Of a stretch of DNA of 64,000 bases, positions 55,783-64,000 are shown piece after piece. Origin of the DNA: JACVRW01 sp963739095 (GTDB taxonomy: Bacteria; Actinomycetota; Thermoleophilia; Solirubrobacterales; Thermoleophilaceae); contig CAVTZF010000033.1 of assembly GCA_963739095.1 (NCBI GenBank), positions 1-64,000 of the forward strand, read 5' to 3'. The position numbers and the translations under genes were made by a program. How positions within the stretch are numbered: position 1 is the first letter of the stretch; each line of letters starts with the position of its first letter. The notes below the pieces were generated by a model, which made no database searches, was not told where the DNA came from, and worked only from the letters and a program-made list of their open reading frames with translations.

Positions 55783-56706
55783 TTAGCCGGCCTCGAAGGC
55801 CGAGTCCGTCTGGCTCCCGAGGTCCTTGTTCTCGGGCACGAACTGGCTCGCGATGAAGGTCGCGCCCTGCGGGTCGCCGATGATGGTCATCCGGACCCAG
55901 GGGGCATCGAAGGGCGGGACGATCACCTTTGCGCCGAGCTCGGTGGCCTTCGCGGCGGTGGCGTCGGCGTCGTCGACGGCGAAGGTCACGCTCCAATGCG
56001 CCGGTGTGTCTGGTTGGTCCTCCGCGATCGGGTTGATGCTGGCGACCACGTCCTCGAACCCTTCGGGTGCGCCCGCTTCCGCCATCTGCTTGCGGAGGTT
56101 TGGACTGTCGAGCTCGAGAAAGTCGCCGAAGCCGGGCAGCGTCCACATCTCGGGCCCGCCGTCCAGGGCGAGCGTCCCCCAGCCGAACAGCGAGCCGTAG
56201 AACGACTTCGCGCCTTTCACGTCGCGGGTGTTGAGCCCGTTCAAGTTCAATGAGCCCGGCTCGTTGACGAGTTGCGCGCCCTTGTTCTCCTTGGCCTGCC
56301 AGATGCGGAACTCCGCTCCCTCGGGATCGGTCAAGACCGCCATCCGGCCGGCCTCCGGCTCGACGTCGAACGGTTCCATCACGACGCTGCCGCCGACATC
56401 GCCGACCTTCGACGCGGTCTCGTCGGCGCTGTCAACCCAAAAGTAGGTTCTCCACATCGCCGCCTGCGGCGCACCTGCGGGGATCGACCCGACCGCGGCC
56501 ACATCCCTGCCGCGCAGCCGGGCGACGAAGTACTTCGTCTCCGATTCCGCCGGCATCACGTCCTCGAACTCCCAGCCGAAAAGGTCGCTGTAGAAACCGA
56601 CCGCCGCCTCCGGGTCGGGCTGACTCGTATCAACAGCGCAAGGGACGCCGGGGATGTATCCGTCGCGTTCGGGTCGGAGACCCGGCATGTGGCGATCCTC
56701 GGGCAT
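55783..56706 (-). CDS. two-domain VOC (glyoxalase-like) protein
   Basis: 307 residues from ATG 56706, preceded by GGGAGGGAG. Two tandem VOC domains: CAVDTSQPDPEAAVGFYSDL, then WEFEDVMPAE; and GLNTRDVKGAKSFYGSLFGW with a C-terminal RMTIIGDPQGATFIASQFV. This layout matches the so-called hydroxylase/27 kDa antigen-like VOC proteins of actinobacteria. The enzymatic role is not proven. Upstream extension to 56997 is a shadow. Confidence 0.9.
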   Translation of the reverse strand: MPEDRHMPGLRPERDGYIPGVPCAVDTSQPDPEAAVGFYSDLFGWEFEDVMPAESETKYFVARLRGRDVAAVGSIPAGAPQAAMWRTYFWVDSADETASKVGDVGGSVVMEPFDVEPEAGRMAVLTDPEGAEFRIWQAKENKGAQLVNEPGSLNLNGLNTRDVKGAKSFYGSLFGWGTLALDGGPEMWTLPGFGDFLELDSPNLRKQMAEAGAPEGFEDVVASINPIAEDQPDTPAHWSVTFAVDDADATAAKATELGAKVIVPPFDAPWVRMTIIGDPQGATFIASQFVPENKDLGSQTDSAFEAG

Positions 56707-56770
56707 CGGTGCTCTCCCTCCCGGTTGTTGACAGGTCGGCGCACCTTTAAACGCTCTTGGTGCTTTCAGA

Positions 56771-57847
56771 TCACGTGGCGAGACGTCCTGCCGGACGCGC
56801 TGCAGCCAGCCCCTGCGCGAACGGCCAGCGCCGTCCGATCGCCACGTGCAGGATGATCGAGACGCCCAGGGCGTTGAGACCGACGTGCGCGACCCATTCG
56901 TCCGCGCTCGCGCGCGTGAAGTGCAAGCCCTCCGCGAGCGCATGCAGCGTGAACGCGAGGAGCGCGGCGAGCGCAAGCGCGGCCACCAGGGTCGCAACCC
57001 GTTCGAGCCACCCCTCGAACAGCATGCCGACGAGCAGGCCGGCGGCGACGAAGCACGCCGCGAACGCTGTGAGGGGTTCGGGACTGACCCCGGCGATTTC
57101 GTGCACGACGAGATAGGTGAGGATCCCGCTCGCGATGACGACGACGTTCGCGCACGTCAATCGCAGCGGCCGCTTCGCGATCGCCGAGAACGGCCAGCCG
57201 CGCCAGGCGACGTAGAAGAGCACCTGCCAGGCGCCGATCAGGACCAGCACCGTGCCGAGCTCGCTGCGGACGTCCGCGAGCGCGAAGTAGAGGACGAGCG
57301 CCACGGCCCATGCGATCAGGAGTGCCATGAGTCCCCCGGCCAACCTCGGCAGTCGCCGCAGTGGCCAGCCCTCGCCGACGAGTGTCAGCTGCAGCATCGC
57401 CACGAACGCGGCGGCGCCAAGCGGGAGGGTTGCCGGGAACGTCGGCACGTGCCCCGGCCCCGGCGACGGGTCGAACATGCTGCGCAGATCGAGGTCGGCG
57501 ACCACGATCTGGCCGAGCCCGGTCAGCAGCACCGCCCCGGCGACGATCAGCGCCGTGTCCGCCCAGCCCGACCAGCTCGACCGCAGCATCGTGCCGGGCC
57601 AGTCCTCCCACCAGAACGCCACCATCGCGATCAGCGGCAGGGCATAGGTGACGATGGGACCGAGCACCAGGGCAGAGCTGTCGGCGCCGCCGGCTCCGAC
57701 CGCGAGCAGCGCCGCGATCGGCACAACGAGCAGGAGTCCCAGCAGCCCGAGCCGCGGCTGGCCTGCAACTGCGGGCGACGACGCGCCTGGGCGGTCCGGC
57801 GCGGAGATCGGCGGCCGCTCCGGTAGAGCGGCTTCGGACGCGCTCAT
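56771..57847 (-). CDS. polytopic membrane protein of the molybdo-oxidoreductase operon
   Basis: 358 residues with about ten predicted membrane helices (LLGLLLVVPIAALLAVGAGG; LGTVLVLIGAWQVLFYVAW; VATLVAALALAALLAFTL). No transporter signature recognised. ATG 57847 overlaps the stop of the molybdopterin subunit gene by 4 bases, so it is made with that enzyme; an anchor, electron-transfer or transport role is only a guess. Confidence 0.8.
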   Translation of the reverse strand: MSASEAALPERPPISAPDRPGASSPAVAGQPRLGLLGLLLVVPIAALLAVGAGGADSSALVLGPIVTYALPLIAMVAFWWEDWPGTMLRSSWSGWADTALIVAGAVLLTGLGQIVVADLDLRSMFDPSPGPGHVPTFPATLPLGAAAFVAMLQLTLVGEGWPLRRLPRLAGGLMALLIAWAVALVLYFALADVRSELGTVLVLIGAWQVLFYVAWRGWPFSAIAKRPLRLTCANVVVIASGILTYLVVHEIAGVSPEPLTAFAACFVAAGLLVGMLFEGWLERVATLVAALALAALLAFTLHALAEGLHFTRASADEWVAHVGLNALGVSIILHVAIGRRWPFAQGLAAARPAGRLAT

Positions 57848-60090
57848 CCCGCGGCGGGCGGGTCCATCACCAGCTCCGGAGCCATCGGGAGCTCGCGGAT
57901 CCGGCGGCCGGTGGCGTGGAACACCGCGTTCGCGATCGCTGCGGCAGTCCCGACCTGCCCGATCTCGCCGACACCCTTCGCGCCGAGCGGGCCGACCAGA
58001 TCGTCCTGTACGTCGACGAACTCGATGGTCACATCCGGCGCGTCGGCGTTGACGGACACGAGGTACTCGGCCAGGTTGCTCGCGGCCCAGCGCCCGTGAC
58101 GCGCGTCCATGTGGTTGCCCTCGAGCAGGGCCTGCCCCATGCCCCAGAGCATCCCGCCCATCAGCTGGCTGCGGGCGAGCAGCGGGTTGAGGACGCGACC
58201 GGGCGCGAAGGCCCCGACCAGCCGGCGAACACGCACGAGCCCGAGCTCCGGATCGACCGCGACCTCGGCGAACTGGGCGCCGAACGTCAGCAGCCCGTGC
58301 GGCGTATCGGGCGGCGGCGGTCGCCAGGAGCCCATCGCCTCGGCGTCGGCCATGTGGTTGCGGGCGAGCAGCTCGCCGTAGGTCTCGCCCGCGTCGGGCC
58401 GTTCGGAGGAGGTCATGCGGCCGCCGGCGACACTGACGGAGTCGGCGCTGACGCCCTGCAGCGGCGAGCCGGCGTCGCCGATCGCCATCTCGACGAGCTG
58501 CCGGCGAAGCGCGCGCCCCGCCTCGTGCACGACCGAGCCGACCATGGCGGAGCCCGCCGAGCCGACCGCCGCCGTGCTGTTCGGCAGGTCGGAGTCGCCC
58601 GCCTGGAACTCCATCGCGGACACGTCGACACCCAGGGCGTCCGCCGCGACCTGCGTCGCCATCGTGAGCACGCCGGTGCCGAACTCCTGGGTCGCGGTCT
58701 GCACGACAGCGCTGCCATCGGCGTGGATGCGCGCGCGTGCGCGCTGCTCGGGCATGAAGAACGCGATCGGGTAGCCGGCGGCCGCCATGCCGGTGCCGAT
58801 CAGCCAGTCGCCGTCGCGGGTGCTGCGCGGCACCGGGTCGCGGCCGGCCCAGCCGAAGCTCTCGGCGCCGAGGCGCAGGCACTCCGGTAGGCCGTCGCTC
58901 GACCAGGCGTTGCCGCGCGGGTCGACGGGCGTGTGGTTGCGCAGGCGCAGCTCGACGGGGTCGATCCCGAGGTCGTAGGCGAGCTCGTCCATGGCGATCT
59001 CGAGCATCGACACCCCGAGCGACTCGCCGGGGCCGCGGGTGAAGGTAGGGGTCATCGTGTTGCCCCGGATCAGGCGATGGACCCCTTCGTAGTTCTCGCA
59101 CGCGTACAGCTGGGCGGACACGCCCGTAGCGGGCTCGGCCCAGTCGTCGAACGGCGAGGTGATCGAGAGCTTCTCGTGCCGGATCGCCCTCAGATGCCCC
59201 TCACGCGTGGCCCCGAGCGTGATGCGCTGCTCCTGCTCCTCGCGGTGCCCGTTCGAGGTGAACATCTGCGGGCGCGTGAGCATCAGCTTGACCGGCCGGC
59301 CGACGTGGCGCGCGGCCATCGCCGTCAGCGTCACGCTCGGCCACACCATCGCCTTCATCCCGAACGAGCCGCCGACGAAGGGCGCGAGCACCCGCACGCG
59401 GGTCAGGGGCAGCCCGAGCAGGTGGGCGACCGTCAGCTGCGTCGCGCGGACGCCCATGGTCGACTCGTGGATGGTGAGCTTCCCGTCCTCCCAGGCGGCC
59501 AGCGTCGACGGTGCCTCCATTGGGTTGTGGTGGTTGGCGGCCATCCGCATGGCGACCTCCACGCGCGCCTCCGCCTCGCCGAGCGCCGCCTCCACGTCGC
59601 CGCGCTCGTTGCGGCCGGGCATCAGCCCGCCGAACAGGCGCTGCGCCTCGTATGCGTCGTCACGGCCCTGGTCGATGGTGGTCTGCGCATCCGTGGCCTC
59701 GTAGCTGACCTTCACGAGTGAGGCGGCGTGCTGTGCACGCTCGTGTGAGTCGGCCACGACGAGCGCCACCGGCTGGCCCGCGTACTGGACGACGTCGTCC
59801 TGCATGGGGAAGAAGCTCTCGCCCGGCGCTGCCTGGCCGACCAGCGACGGCAGCAGCTGCGGCGGCGCGGCGACCTTCGGCAGGTTCTCGTGCGTGAGGA
59901 CCGCCAACACGCCATCGGCGGCGAGGGCGTCGTCTGCGTCGATCGCTCCGATGCGGCCGCTCGCGACGGTCGCGCCCACGATCGCCATGTGGGTCATCTC
60001 GGGCAACGGGATCTCGGCCGTGTAGCGCGCGGCCCCCGTGACCTTCGCCGGTCCGTCGACCCTGGTGAGAGGTGTGCCGACCGCGCTCAT
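57844..60090 (-). CDS. molybdopterin-binding subunit of aldehyde/xanthine oxidoreductase, PaoC-like
   Basis: 748 residues of the xanthine oxidase family large subunit. N-terminal VDGPAKVTGAARYTAEIPLP, then FVGGSFGMKA, molybdenum-cofactor motifs TRGPGESLG and QEFGTGVLTM, and the catalytic Glu in GAKGVGEIG. Together with the next two genes it forms a three-subunit enzyme. The FAD partner has a PaoB-type extra cluster motif, so an aldehyde oxidoreductase (PaoABC/YagTSR) is more likely than xanthine dehydrogenase. Confidence 0.93.
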   Translation of the reverse strand: MSAVGTPLTRVDGPAKVTGAARYTAEIPLPEMTHMAIVGATVASGRIGAIDADDALAADGVLAVLTHENLPKVAAPPQLLPSLVGQAAPGESFFPMQDDVVQYAGQPVALVVADSHERAQHAASLVKVSYEATDAQTTIDQGRDDAYEAQRLFGGLMPGRNERGDVEAALGEAEARVEVAMRMAANHHNPMEAPSTLAAWEDGKLTIHESTMGVRATQLTVAHLLGLPLTRVRVLAPFVGGSFGMKAMVWPSVTLTAMAARHVGRPVKLMLTRPQMFTSNGHREEQEQRITLGATREGHLRAIRHEKLSITSPFDDWAEPATGVSAQLYACENYEGVHRLIRGNTMTPTFTRGPGESLGVSMLEIAMDELAYDLGIDPVELRLRNHTPVDPRGNAWSSDGLPECLRLGAESFGWAGRDPVPRSTRDGDWLIGTGMAAAGYPIAFFMPEQRARARIHADGSAVVQTATQEFGTGVLTMATQVAADALGVDVSAMEFQAGDSDLPNSTAAVGSAGSAMVGSVVHEAGRALRRQLVEMAIGDAGSPLQGVSADSVSVAGGRMTSSERPDAGETYGELLARNHMADAEAMGSWRPPPPDTPHGLLTFGAQFAEVAVDPELGLVRVRRLVGAFAPGRVLNPLLARSQLMGGMLWGMGQALLEGNHMDARHGRWAASNLAEYLVSVNADAPDVTIEFVDVQDDLVGPLGAKGVGEIGQVGTAAAIANAVFHATGRRIRELPMAPELVMDPPAAG

Positions 60091-61067
60091 CGCAAGGCCT
60101 CCGTGAGGCCGCGCACGGCGGCCCTCGTTGCGAGCTCGACCTTGAACGCGTTGTGCTCCCGCACCTCCGCCGGCTCGAGCTCCAGCGCGGCCGCGAGCCG
60201 GAACGAGGTCTCGTCCGCGGGGCCTCCGATCAGCGCCCGCTCGGCCCGGCGGGCGCGCCAGGGCTTCGTGCCGATCCCGCCGAACGCGAGCCGGGCGTCG
60301 GTTACGACGCCGTCGCTCACCTCGAGCGCAGCCGCGACGGACACGAGCGCAAACTCGTAGGACTGCCGGTCGCGGAACTTCAGGTAGAGCGATCGGCGCG
60401 CGATCGCCGAACCCGGCACGTCGATCGCCACGATCAGCTCACCGTGCGCGAGCGGATGCTCGACCTCCGGCGTCCTCCCCGGGAGCAGGAAGAAGTCGTC
60501 GAACGGGATCGACCGCTCGCCGTCGGGCCCGACCGTGTGGACGACGGCGTCGAACGCAACAAGCGCAACGGCGACGTCCGATGGGTGCGTGGCGATGCAG
60601 TGCTCGCTGGTGCCGAGGATGGCGTGGCCACGGTTGAGCCCCTCGAGCGCCGCGCAGCCCGAGCCGGGCTCACGCTTGTTGCAGGGCGAGACACCGTCCC
60701 GCAGGTAGGCGCAGCGAGTGCGCTGGCGCAGGTTGCCGCCCAGCGAGGCCATGTTGCGCAACTGCTCGGAGGCGCCCAGCAGCAGCGCCTGCGAGATGGC
60801 GGGATAGCGCTCGACCACCGCGGGCGTGCGGGCCACGTCGCTCATACGCGCGAGCGCCCCGATCCGCAGCCCGCCGTCCGGGAGGTCGTCCACCGCCGTC
60901 AGCGGCAGTTGGTTGATGTCGACCAGATGGTCTGCCTGCTCGATGCCGGCACGGATGAGATCGACCTCGGTGGTCCCGCCTGCCAGGAACGCGCTGCCGG
61001 GCTCGCGGAGCGCGATCGCCACCGCCTCCTCGACCGCCCCGGCGCGGCTGTAGCTAAGCGGACGCAT
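60087..61067 (-). CDS. FAD and [4Fe-4S] subunit, PaoB-like
   Basis: 326 residues. FAD-binding motif AFLAGGTTEVDLIRAG, then MASLGGNLRQRTRCAYLRDG followed by SPCNKREPGSGCAALEG, then SEHCIATHPSDVAVAL. The added Cys set in this loop is what E. coli PaoB uses for a [4Fe-4S] cluster. It overlaps the molybdenum subunit by 4 bases. Confidence 0.93.
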   Translation of the reverse strand: MRPLSYSRAGAVEEAVAIALREPGSAFLAGGTTEVDLIRAGIEQADHLVDINQLPLTAVDDLPDGGLRIGALARMSDVARTPAVVERYPAISQALLLGASEQLRNMASLGGNLRQRTRCAYLRDGVSPCNKREPGSGCAALEGLNRGHAILGTSEHCIATHPSDVAVALVAFDAVVHTVGPDGERSIPFDDFFLLPGRTPEVEHPLAHGELIVAIDVPGSAIARRSLYLKFRDRQSYEFALVSVAAALEVSDGVVTDARLAFGGIGTKPWRARRAERALIGGPADETSFRLAAALELEPAEVREHNAFKVELATRAAVRGLTEALR

Positions 61068-61593
61068 CGCGGACCTCCCGGATCGCGGCGCGGATGTTCG
61101 GGTAGGCGGCGCAGCGGCAGATGTTGCCGCTCATGAACTCGGCGATGTCCTCGTCGCTGGCGGCGTTGCCCTCCTCGATCAGCTTGACGGCCGACATGAT
61201 CTGCCCGGGCGTGCAGTAGCCGCACTGGAATGCGTCGTGCTCGATGAAGGCCTGCTGCATCGGATGCAGCTCGCCGTCGCTTGCGAGCCCCTCGATCGTC
61301 GTCACCTCCCGCCCTTCGCAGGCAATCGCAAGCGTCAGACAGGCGAGCACGCGGCGGCCGTCGACCCACACGGTGCAGGCGCCGCACGTGCCCTGGTCGC
61401 AGCCCTTCTTCGAGCCGGTGAGGCCCAGGTGCTCGCGGAGCGCATCGAGCAGGCTGACGCGCGGCTCGAGCTCGACGATCTGGGGCTCGCCGTTGACGGC
61501 CAGCGCGACAGGCGTGCTGGACGGCCCCCGTGACGCGGACGGCGGGCGCCCGTCCCTGATTTGAACCGACGACTCCAGATCCATTCGCTGCAC
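61054..61593 (-). CDS. [2Fe-2S] subunit of the aldehyde oxidoreductase, PaoA-like
   Basis: 179 residues (GTG 61593; ATG 61584 is a close alternative). Plant-type cluster GCDQGTCGACTVWVDG, then LACLTLA; second cluster FQCGYCTPGQIM, then GNICRCAAYPNIRAAI. No Tat signal is seen, unlike periplasmic E. coli PaoA, so the complex is probably cytoplasmic. It overlaps the FAD subunit by 14 bases. Confidence 0.93.
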   Translation of the reverse strand: MQRMDLESSVQIRDGRPPSASRGPSSTPVALAVNGEPQIVELEPRVSLLDALREHLGLTGSKKGCDQGTCGACTVWVDGRRVLACLTLAIACEGREVTTIEGLASDGELHPMQQAFIEHDAFQCGYCTPGQIMSAVKLIEEGNAASDEDIAEFMSGNICRCAAYPNIRAAIREVRDASA

Positions 61594-61657
61594 CTTGCGA
61601 CCCCGGCAGATCCCCGCAATCGCGTTTCACTCGCGAGCGATAGGCGCTCCCTATCAA

Positions 61658-62071
61658 TCAGCCGTCGATGAACTCCTGGCCGGCGTCCTCGTTGCACTCG
61701 ATGCTCGGCGGTTCCTCGCCGGGGAAGGCGAGAAACTGGTAGCGGGGGCGGCTGAAGCCACGGATGTCGAGCGCCAGGCCGGGGCGGCGAGCCCGGTCCG
61801 CTGAGCCGTACATGTATCCGAGCGAGCCGTCGGCGCTGCCGTACTCGGTCACGCCGATCAGGTACATGCACTCGTCGAACAGCTCGAACTCCGCGACCGG
61901 CTCCTGGAGGTCCTCCACCTCCTCGGTAAGGGAGTCGAGTTCCTCCTGCAGGTCCTCCACGCGGTCGCGGATCGTGGCCGGTGCATCGCTCCCGCCGCCC
62001 CCGGCGAGGACCGGCGGAGCAGCCGCCAGCGCGACCGTGCACAGCAACGTGAGCATGAGCAGCCGGCACAT
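61658..62071 (-). CDS. secreted protein with one EYG/Cys domain
   Basis: 137 residues from ATG 62071. Signal peptide (LLMLTLLCTVALAAAPPVLA), a coiled-coil-like helix (IRDRVEDLQEELDSLTEEVE), then one copy of a domain bounded by Cys68 and Cys126 with VTEYG (74-78), GY (85-86), GLALD and YQFLAF. The same domain occurs twice in the next gene upstream, whose stop is 2 bases away. Family not recognised. Confidence 0.72.
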   Translation of the reverse strand: MCRLLMLTLLCTVALAAAPPVLAGGGGSDAPATIRDRVEDLQEELDSLTEEVEDLQEPVAEFELFDECMYLIGVTEYGSADGSLGYMYGSADRARRPGLALDIRGFSRPRYQFLAFPGEEPPSIECNEDAGQEFIDG

Positions 62072-62072
62072 G

Positions 62073-62861
62073 TCAGTCGACTGCCTCTCCTGGCTCGTCC
62101 TGACACGTCCGGCCGGGACGATCGCCGCCGACGAGCGCAAGGAACATGTAGTCAGGGTCGTCCCAATCGCTGCGGTCGATGGTCAGCGCCGGTTTGTACG
62201 CGGGCGGGCTCCCGTCCCGGCCGCCGAAGACGTAACCGAACCTGCCGTCCGGATCGCCGTACTCGGTCACCGGGACCCACGAGACACACGACTCCCACTC
62301 GTCGAAGCGCTCCGAGGCCGCCAGCAGGCGTCGTCCGGCCCGCTTCAACGTGATCACGCGCCGCTCGAGCCCGCGGACGGTGCTCTGAAGCGACCGTCCC
62401 GCCGCGACCGCACGGGGCGGGCCCACCGAGGCTGGGTCCGCGGTCCCGCCCGGCAGAGGCGCCGCGCTCCTACAGCCTCCCCTGCGCGAGAGATTGAGGA
62501 AGAGATAGTCCTCCTTGCGCGGGCGGCTCTTCCGGTCGACGGCCAGCGCGGGCCTGAAGTCGGGGCCGGTGCCGTCGCGTTCGTCGTACAGGTAGCCGAA
62601 CTGGCGATCCGGGTCTCCGTACTCACTCACGGGGACCCCGCGGATGCAGGCCCGCCAATCCGCGTAGCGGGTGGCCGACAGCTGCATCTGCTCGACCTTC
62701 CGCTCCAGGTCCGTCACGACCGAGCGGACCGCGCGGACGTTCGCCGGGACGGAGCTCGTGCCCGGCCAGGGCGAGTCCTCACCGGCGCTGGCGATGCCCG
62801 CCAGCGCGGCCAGAATCGCCGCGGTCAGGGCGGCGGCCAGGAGCCGGCGCGCGGATCTCAT
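62073..62861 (-). CDS. secreted protein with two EYG/Cys domains
   Basis: 262 residues from ATG 62861. Signal peptide (LLAAALTAAILAALAGIASA), then two units, each a predicted helix followed by a domain. Copy 1: Cys72, VSEYGD 78-83, FGY 88-90, YLFLN near 119-123, Cys130. Copy 2: Cys192, VTEYGD 198-203, FGY 208-210, YMFLA 238-242, Cys253. The spacing between the bounding Cys is 58 and 61, so a disulfide is plausible. Overlaps the beta-helix gene by 4 bases. No known family recognised. Confidence 0.75.
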   Translation of the reverse strand: MRSARRLLAAALTAAILAALAGIASAGEDSPWPGTSSVPANVRAVRSVVTDLERKVEQMQLSATRYADWRACIRGVPVSEYGDPDRQFGYLYDERDGTGPDFRPALAVDRKSRPRKEDYLFLNLSRRGGCRSAAPLPGGTADPASVGPPRAVAAGRSLQSTVRGLERRVITLKRAGRRLLAASERFDEWESCVSWVPVTEYGDPDGRFGYVFGGRDGSPPAYKPALTIDRSDWDDPDYMFLALVGGDRPGRTCQDEPGEAVD

Positions 62862-64000
62862 CTCCCCACCTCGACGGCGCCGATGTCACAGCCCCCGCCC
62901 TGCGGGCGGTCCACTCCGCGCTGATCCTTCGCGATGAGAGCCAGGCGGTTGGCAACGAGTCCCTCCAGATGCTGCTCTCCCTCGAGCACCTCACCGAAGG
63001 GCGCGAACCGGCAGTGCCCGGGCGGGATGCGGTCGAGCGCTGCGCTCCCCGGTCCGGGCAGGCGCGTCTCGCCGAGCCCGCCGTTGGCGGCGAGCGGCCC
63101 CAGATCGGACGGCGAGCCGATCGCGTCGCCGGGCCCGTTCAGGCCGCAGGATCCGTCGGTGACGAGGTTGTAGCCGTAGGAAACCGCCGCGGAGACTTGG
63201 CAGTTCACGTCGGTCGGCTGCACCTGGCCGCCCAGCGGGTCCGTCTTGGCCGGGCCGATGATCGAGCCGAACGCCTCCAGCCGCTCCCCCGCCCCGACGT
63301 TCGCGGCGACCGGGGCGATGTTGTCGGCGACGGTGGAGTTGACGAGGCCGAGGGTTCCCGCGGCCAGCATGCCGCCGCCCTGCCCCTCGGCGTAGTTGTT
63401 GCTCACCGTCGAATTGGCGACGTAGAGGTTGCCGCGCGCCCAGATCCCCCCGCCGACGTGTGCAACCGCGGCGTTGCGAGCGACGGTGGAGTTGATGACC
63501 GTCACGTCGGCCTCGCCGGAGATCGCGCCACCGCGGTCGTCCGCGCGGTTGCCGTTCAGCGTCGAGCCGATAACCGTTACGTCGCCGTCGAGCGTGAAGA
63601 TCGCGCCGCCGGGGCCGTCGGCGGTGCTGCCGTTGACGGTGGAGTCGATCACGGTGACGTCACCGTCCTCGTCGGCGTAGATGGCGCCGCCGTCGCCGTC
63701 GGTCGTGTTGCCGTCGATGTGCGAGCGGACGACGAGGATGTCGCCGGTCGAGCCGAGCGCGCCGCCGGAGCCGTCGACGAGGTTGCTGCTGACGACCGAG
63801 TCGTAGACCTGGATGCCGCCGCGGCGCGCGTACACGCCGCCGCCGTCGTCGTTGGCCAGGTTGCCGGTAATGACCGAGCGGATGATCGTCGCCCGCCGCT
63901 GCGACATGATCCCGCCGCCCGGCTCCTCGGCGAGGTTCTGCTGCACCTTGGAGTCGATCACGGTGATCTCCCCCCGGCTCGTGATCGCGGCTCCGGGGCC
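62858..64000 (-). CDS. right-handed beta-helix protein with choice-of-anchor-like end, N-terminus beyond window
   Basis: The frame is open to the window edge, so the start lies beyond 64000; the first standard in-window start is GTG 63961. It has about nine beta-helix coils with the pattern V-x-V-x-x-S-x-V-x-x-N (VTVIDSTVNGSTADGPGGAI; VYDSVVSSNLVDGSGGALG), often ending in GGG. The C-terminus (GPLAANGGLGETRLPGPGSA, then GCDIGAVEV) matches the choice-of-anchor Q type end. Probably a surface or secreted protein. Function unknown. Confidence 0.85.
   Translation of the reverse strand, partial: GPGAAITSRGEITVIDSKVQQNLAEEPGGGIMSQRRATIIRSVITGNLANDDGGGVYARRGGIQVYDSVVSSNLVDGSGGALGSTGDILVVRSHIDGNTTDGDGGAIYADEDGDVTVIDSTVNGSTADGPGGAIFTLDGDVTVIGSTLNGNRADDRGGAISGEADVTVINSTVARNAAVAHVGGGIWARGNLYVANSTVSNNYAEGQGGGMLAAGTLGLVNSTVADNIAPVAANVGAGERLEAFGSIIGPAKTDPLGGQVQPTDVNCQVSAAVSYGYNLVTDGSCGLNGPGDAIGSPSDLGPLAANGGLGETRLPGPGSAALDRIPPGHCRFAPFGEVLEGEQHLEGLVANRLALIAKDQRGVDRPQGGGCDIGAVEVGR

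Overview
The window is a compact, very GC-rich actinobacterial chromosome segment. The mIHF-type protein, the RimP-NusA-YlxR-IF2 block, several lineage-typical secreted proteins and pervasive ATGA/GTGA gene overlaps suggest the class Thermoleophilia (Solirubrobacterales). That placement is inferred from gene content only. No rRNA, CRISPR array, complete insertion sequence or prophage was seen.

Layout. 1-2006 (+): the end of a sensor histidine kinase and a secreted repeat protein. 2003-21057 (-): a long housekeeping superoperon read right to left: rimP-nusA-ylxR-infB-ylxP-rbfA-nrnA-truB-ribF-(GyrI-like)-rpsO-peroxiredoxin-DsbA-pnp-M16 protease-dapB-DsbA-VKOR, then a small Pro/Ala-rich protein, dapA and RNase J. 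A DUF3052 gene lies on the + strand at 4953-5378. 21237-25457: an aldehyde dehydrogenase and a fatty-alcohol-oxidase-like GMC enzyme opposite an EthR-like regulator. 25435-28266: dtd, a MarR repressor and a divergent DHA2 drug exporter. 28241-40450 (-): a TPR protein, coaBC-rpoZ-gmk-mIHF, then a full pyrimidine operon pyrR-pyrB-pyrC-carA-(SnoaL-like)-carB-pyrK-pyrD with a PyrR-binding-loop match at the pyrR ribosome-binding site. 40571-48821: a LuxR-type ATPase regulator, a glyoxalase, a secreted protein, an FAD monooxygenase, RNase Z, a YfcE-type phosphoesterase and a glucose-dehydrogenase-like MDR enzyme. 48878-48950: tRNA-Arg(CCG). 48951-55767: an accessory stretch with repeats, palindromes, a duplicated leader and stress-type genes. 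55783-61593 (-): a two-domain glyoxalase-like protein, a membrane protein and a PaoABC-like molybdenum aldehyde oxidoreductase. 61658-64000 (-): three secreted proteins, two sharing an unfamiliar Cys-bounded domain, the third a beta-helix protein cut by the window edge.

Two results stand out. First, six genes between about 42.6 and 55 kb carry ten apparent single-base indels, and in each gene undoing the inferred indels restores a reading frame of whole-codon length. The housekeeping operons elsewhere look clean. This means either a locally poor assembly or real gene decay. Second, the secreted pair at 61658-62861 contains three copies of a roughly 60-residue domain (Cys, V-S/T-E-Y-G, G-Y, Tyr-x-x-Leu, Cys), each following a predicted helical segment. 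I do not recognise this domain.

The superoperons join translation and RNA metabolism (rimP, nusA, infB, rbfA, truB, rpsO, pnp, rnj), lysine/cell-wall precursor synthesis (dapA, dapB), disulfide formation (DsbA plus VKOR) and pyrimidine synthesis. Many neighbours are probably translationally coupled.
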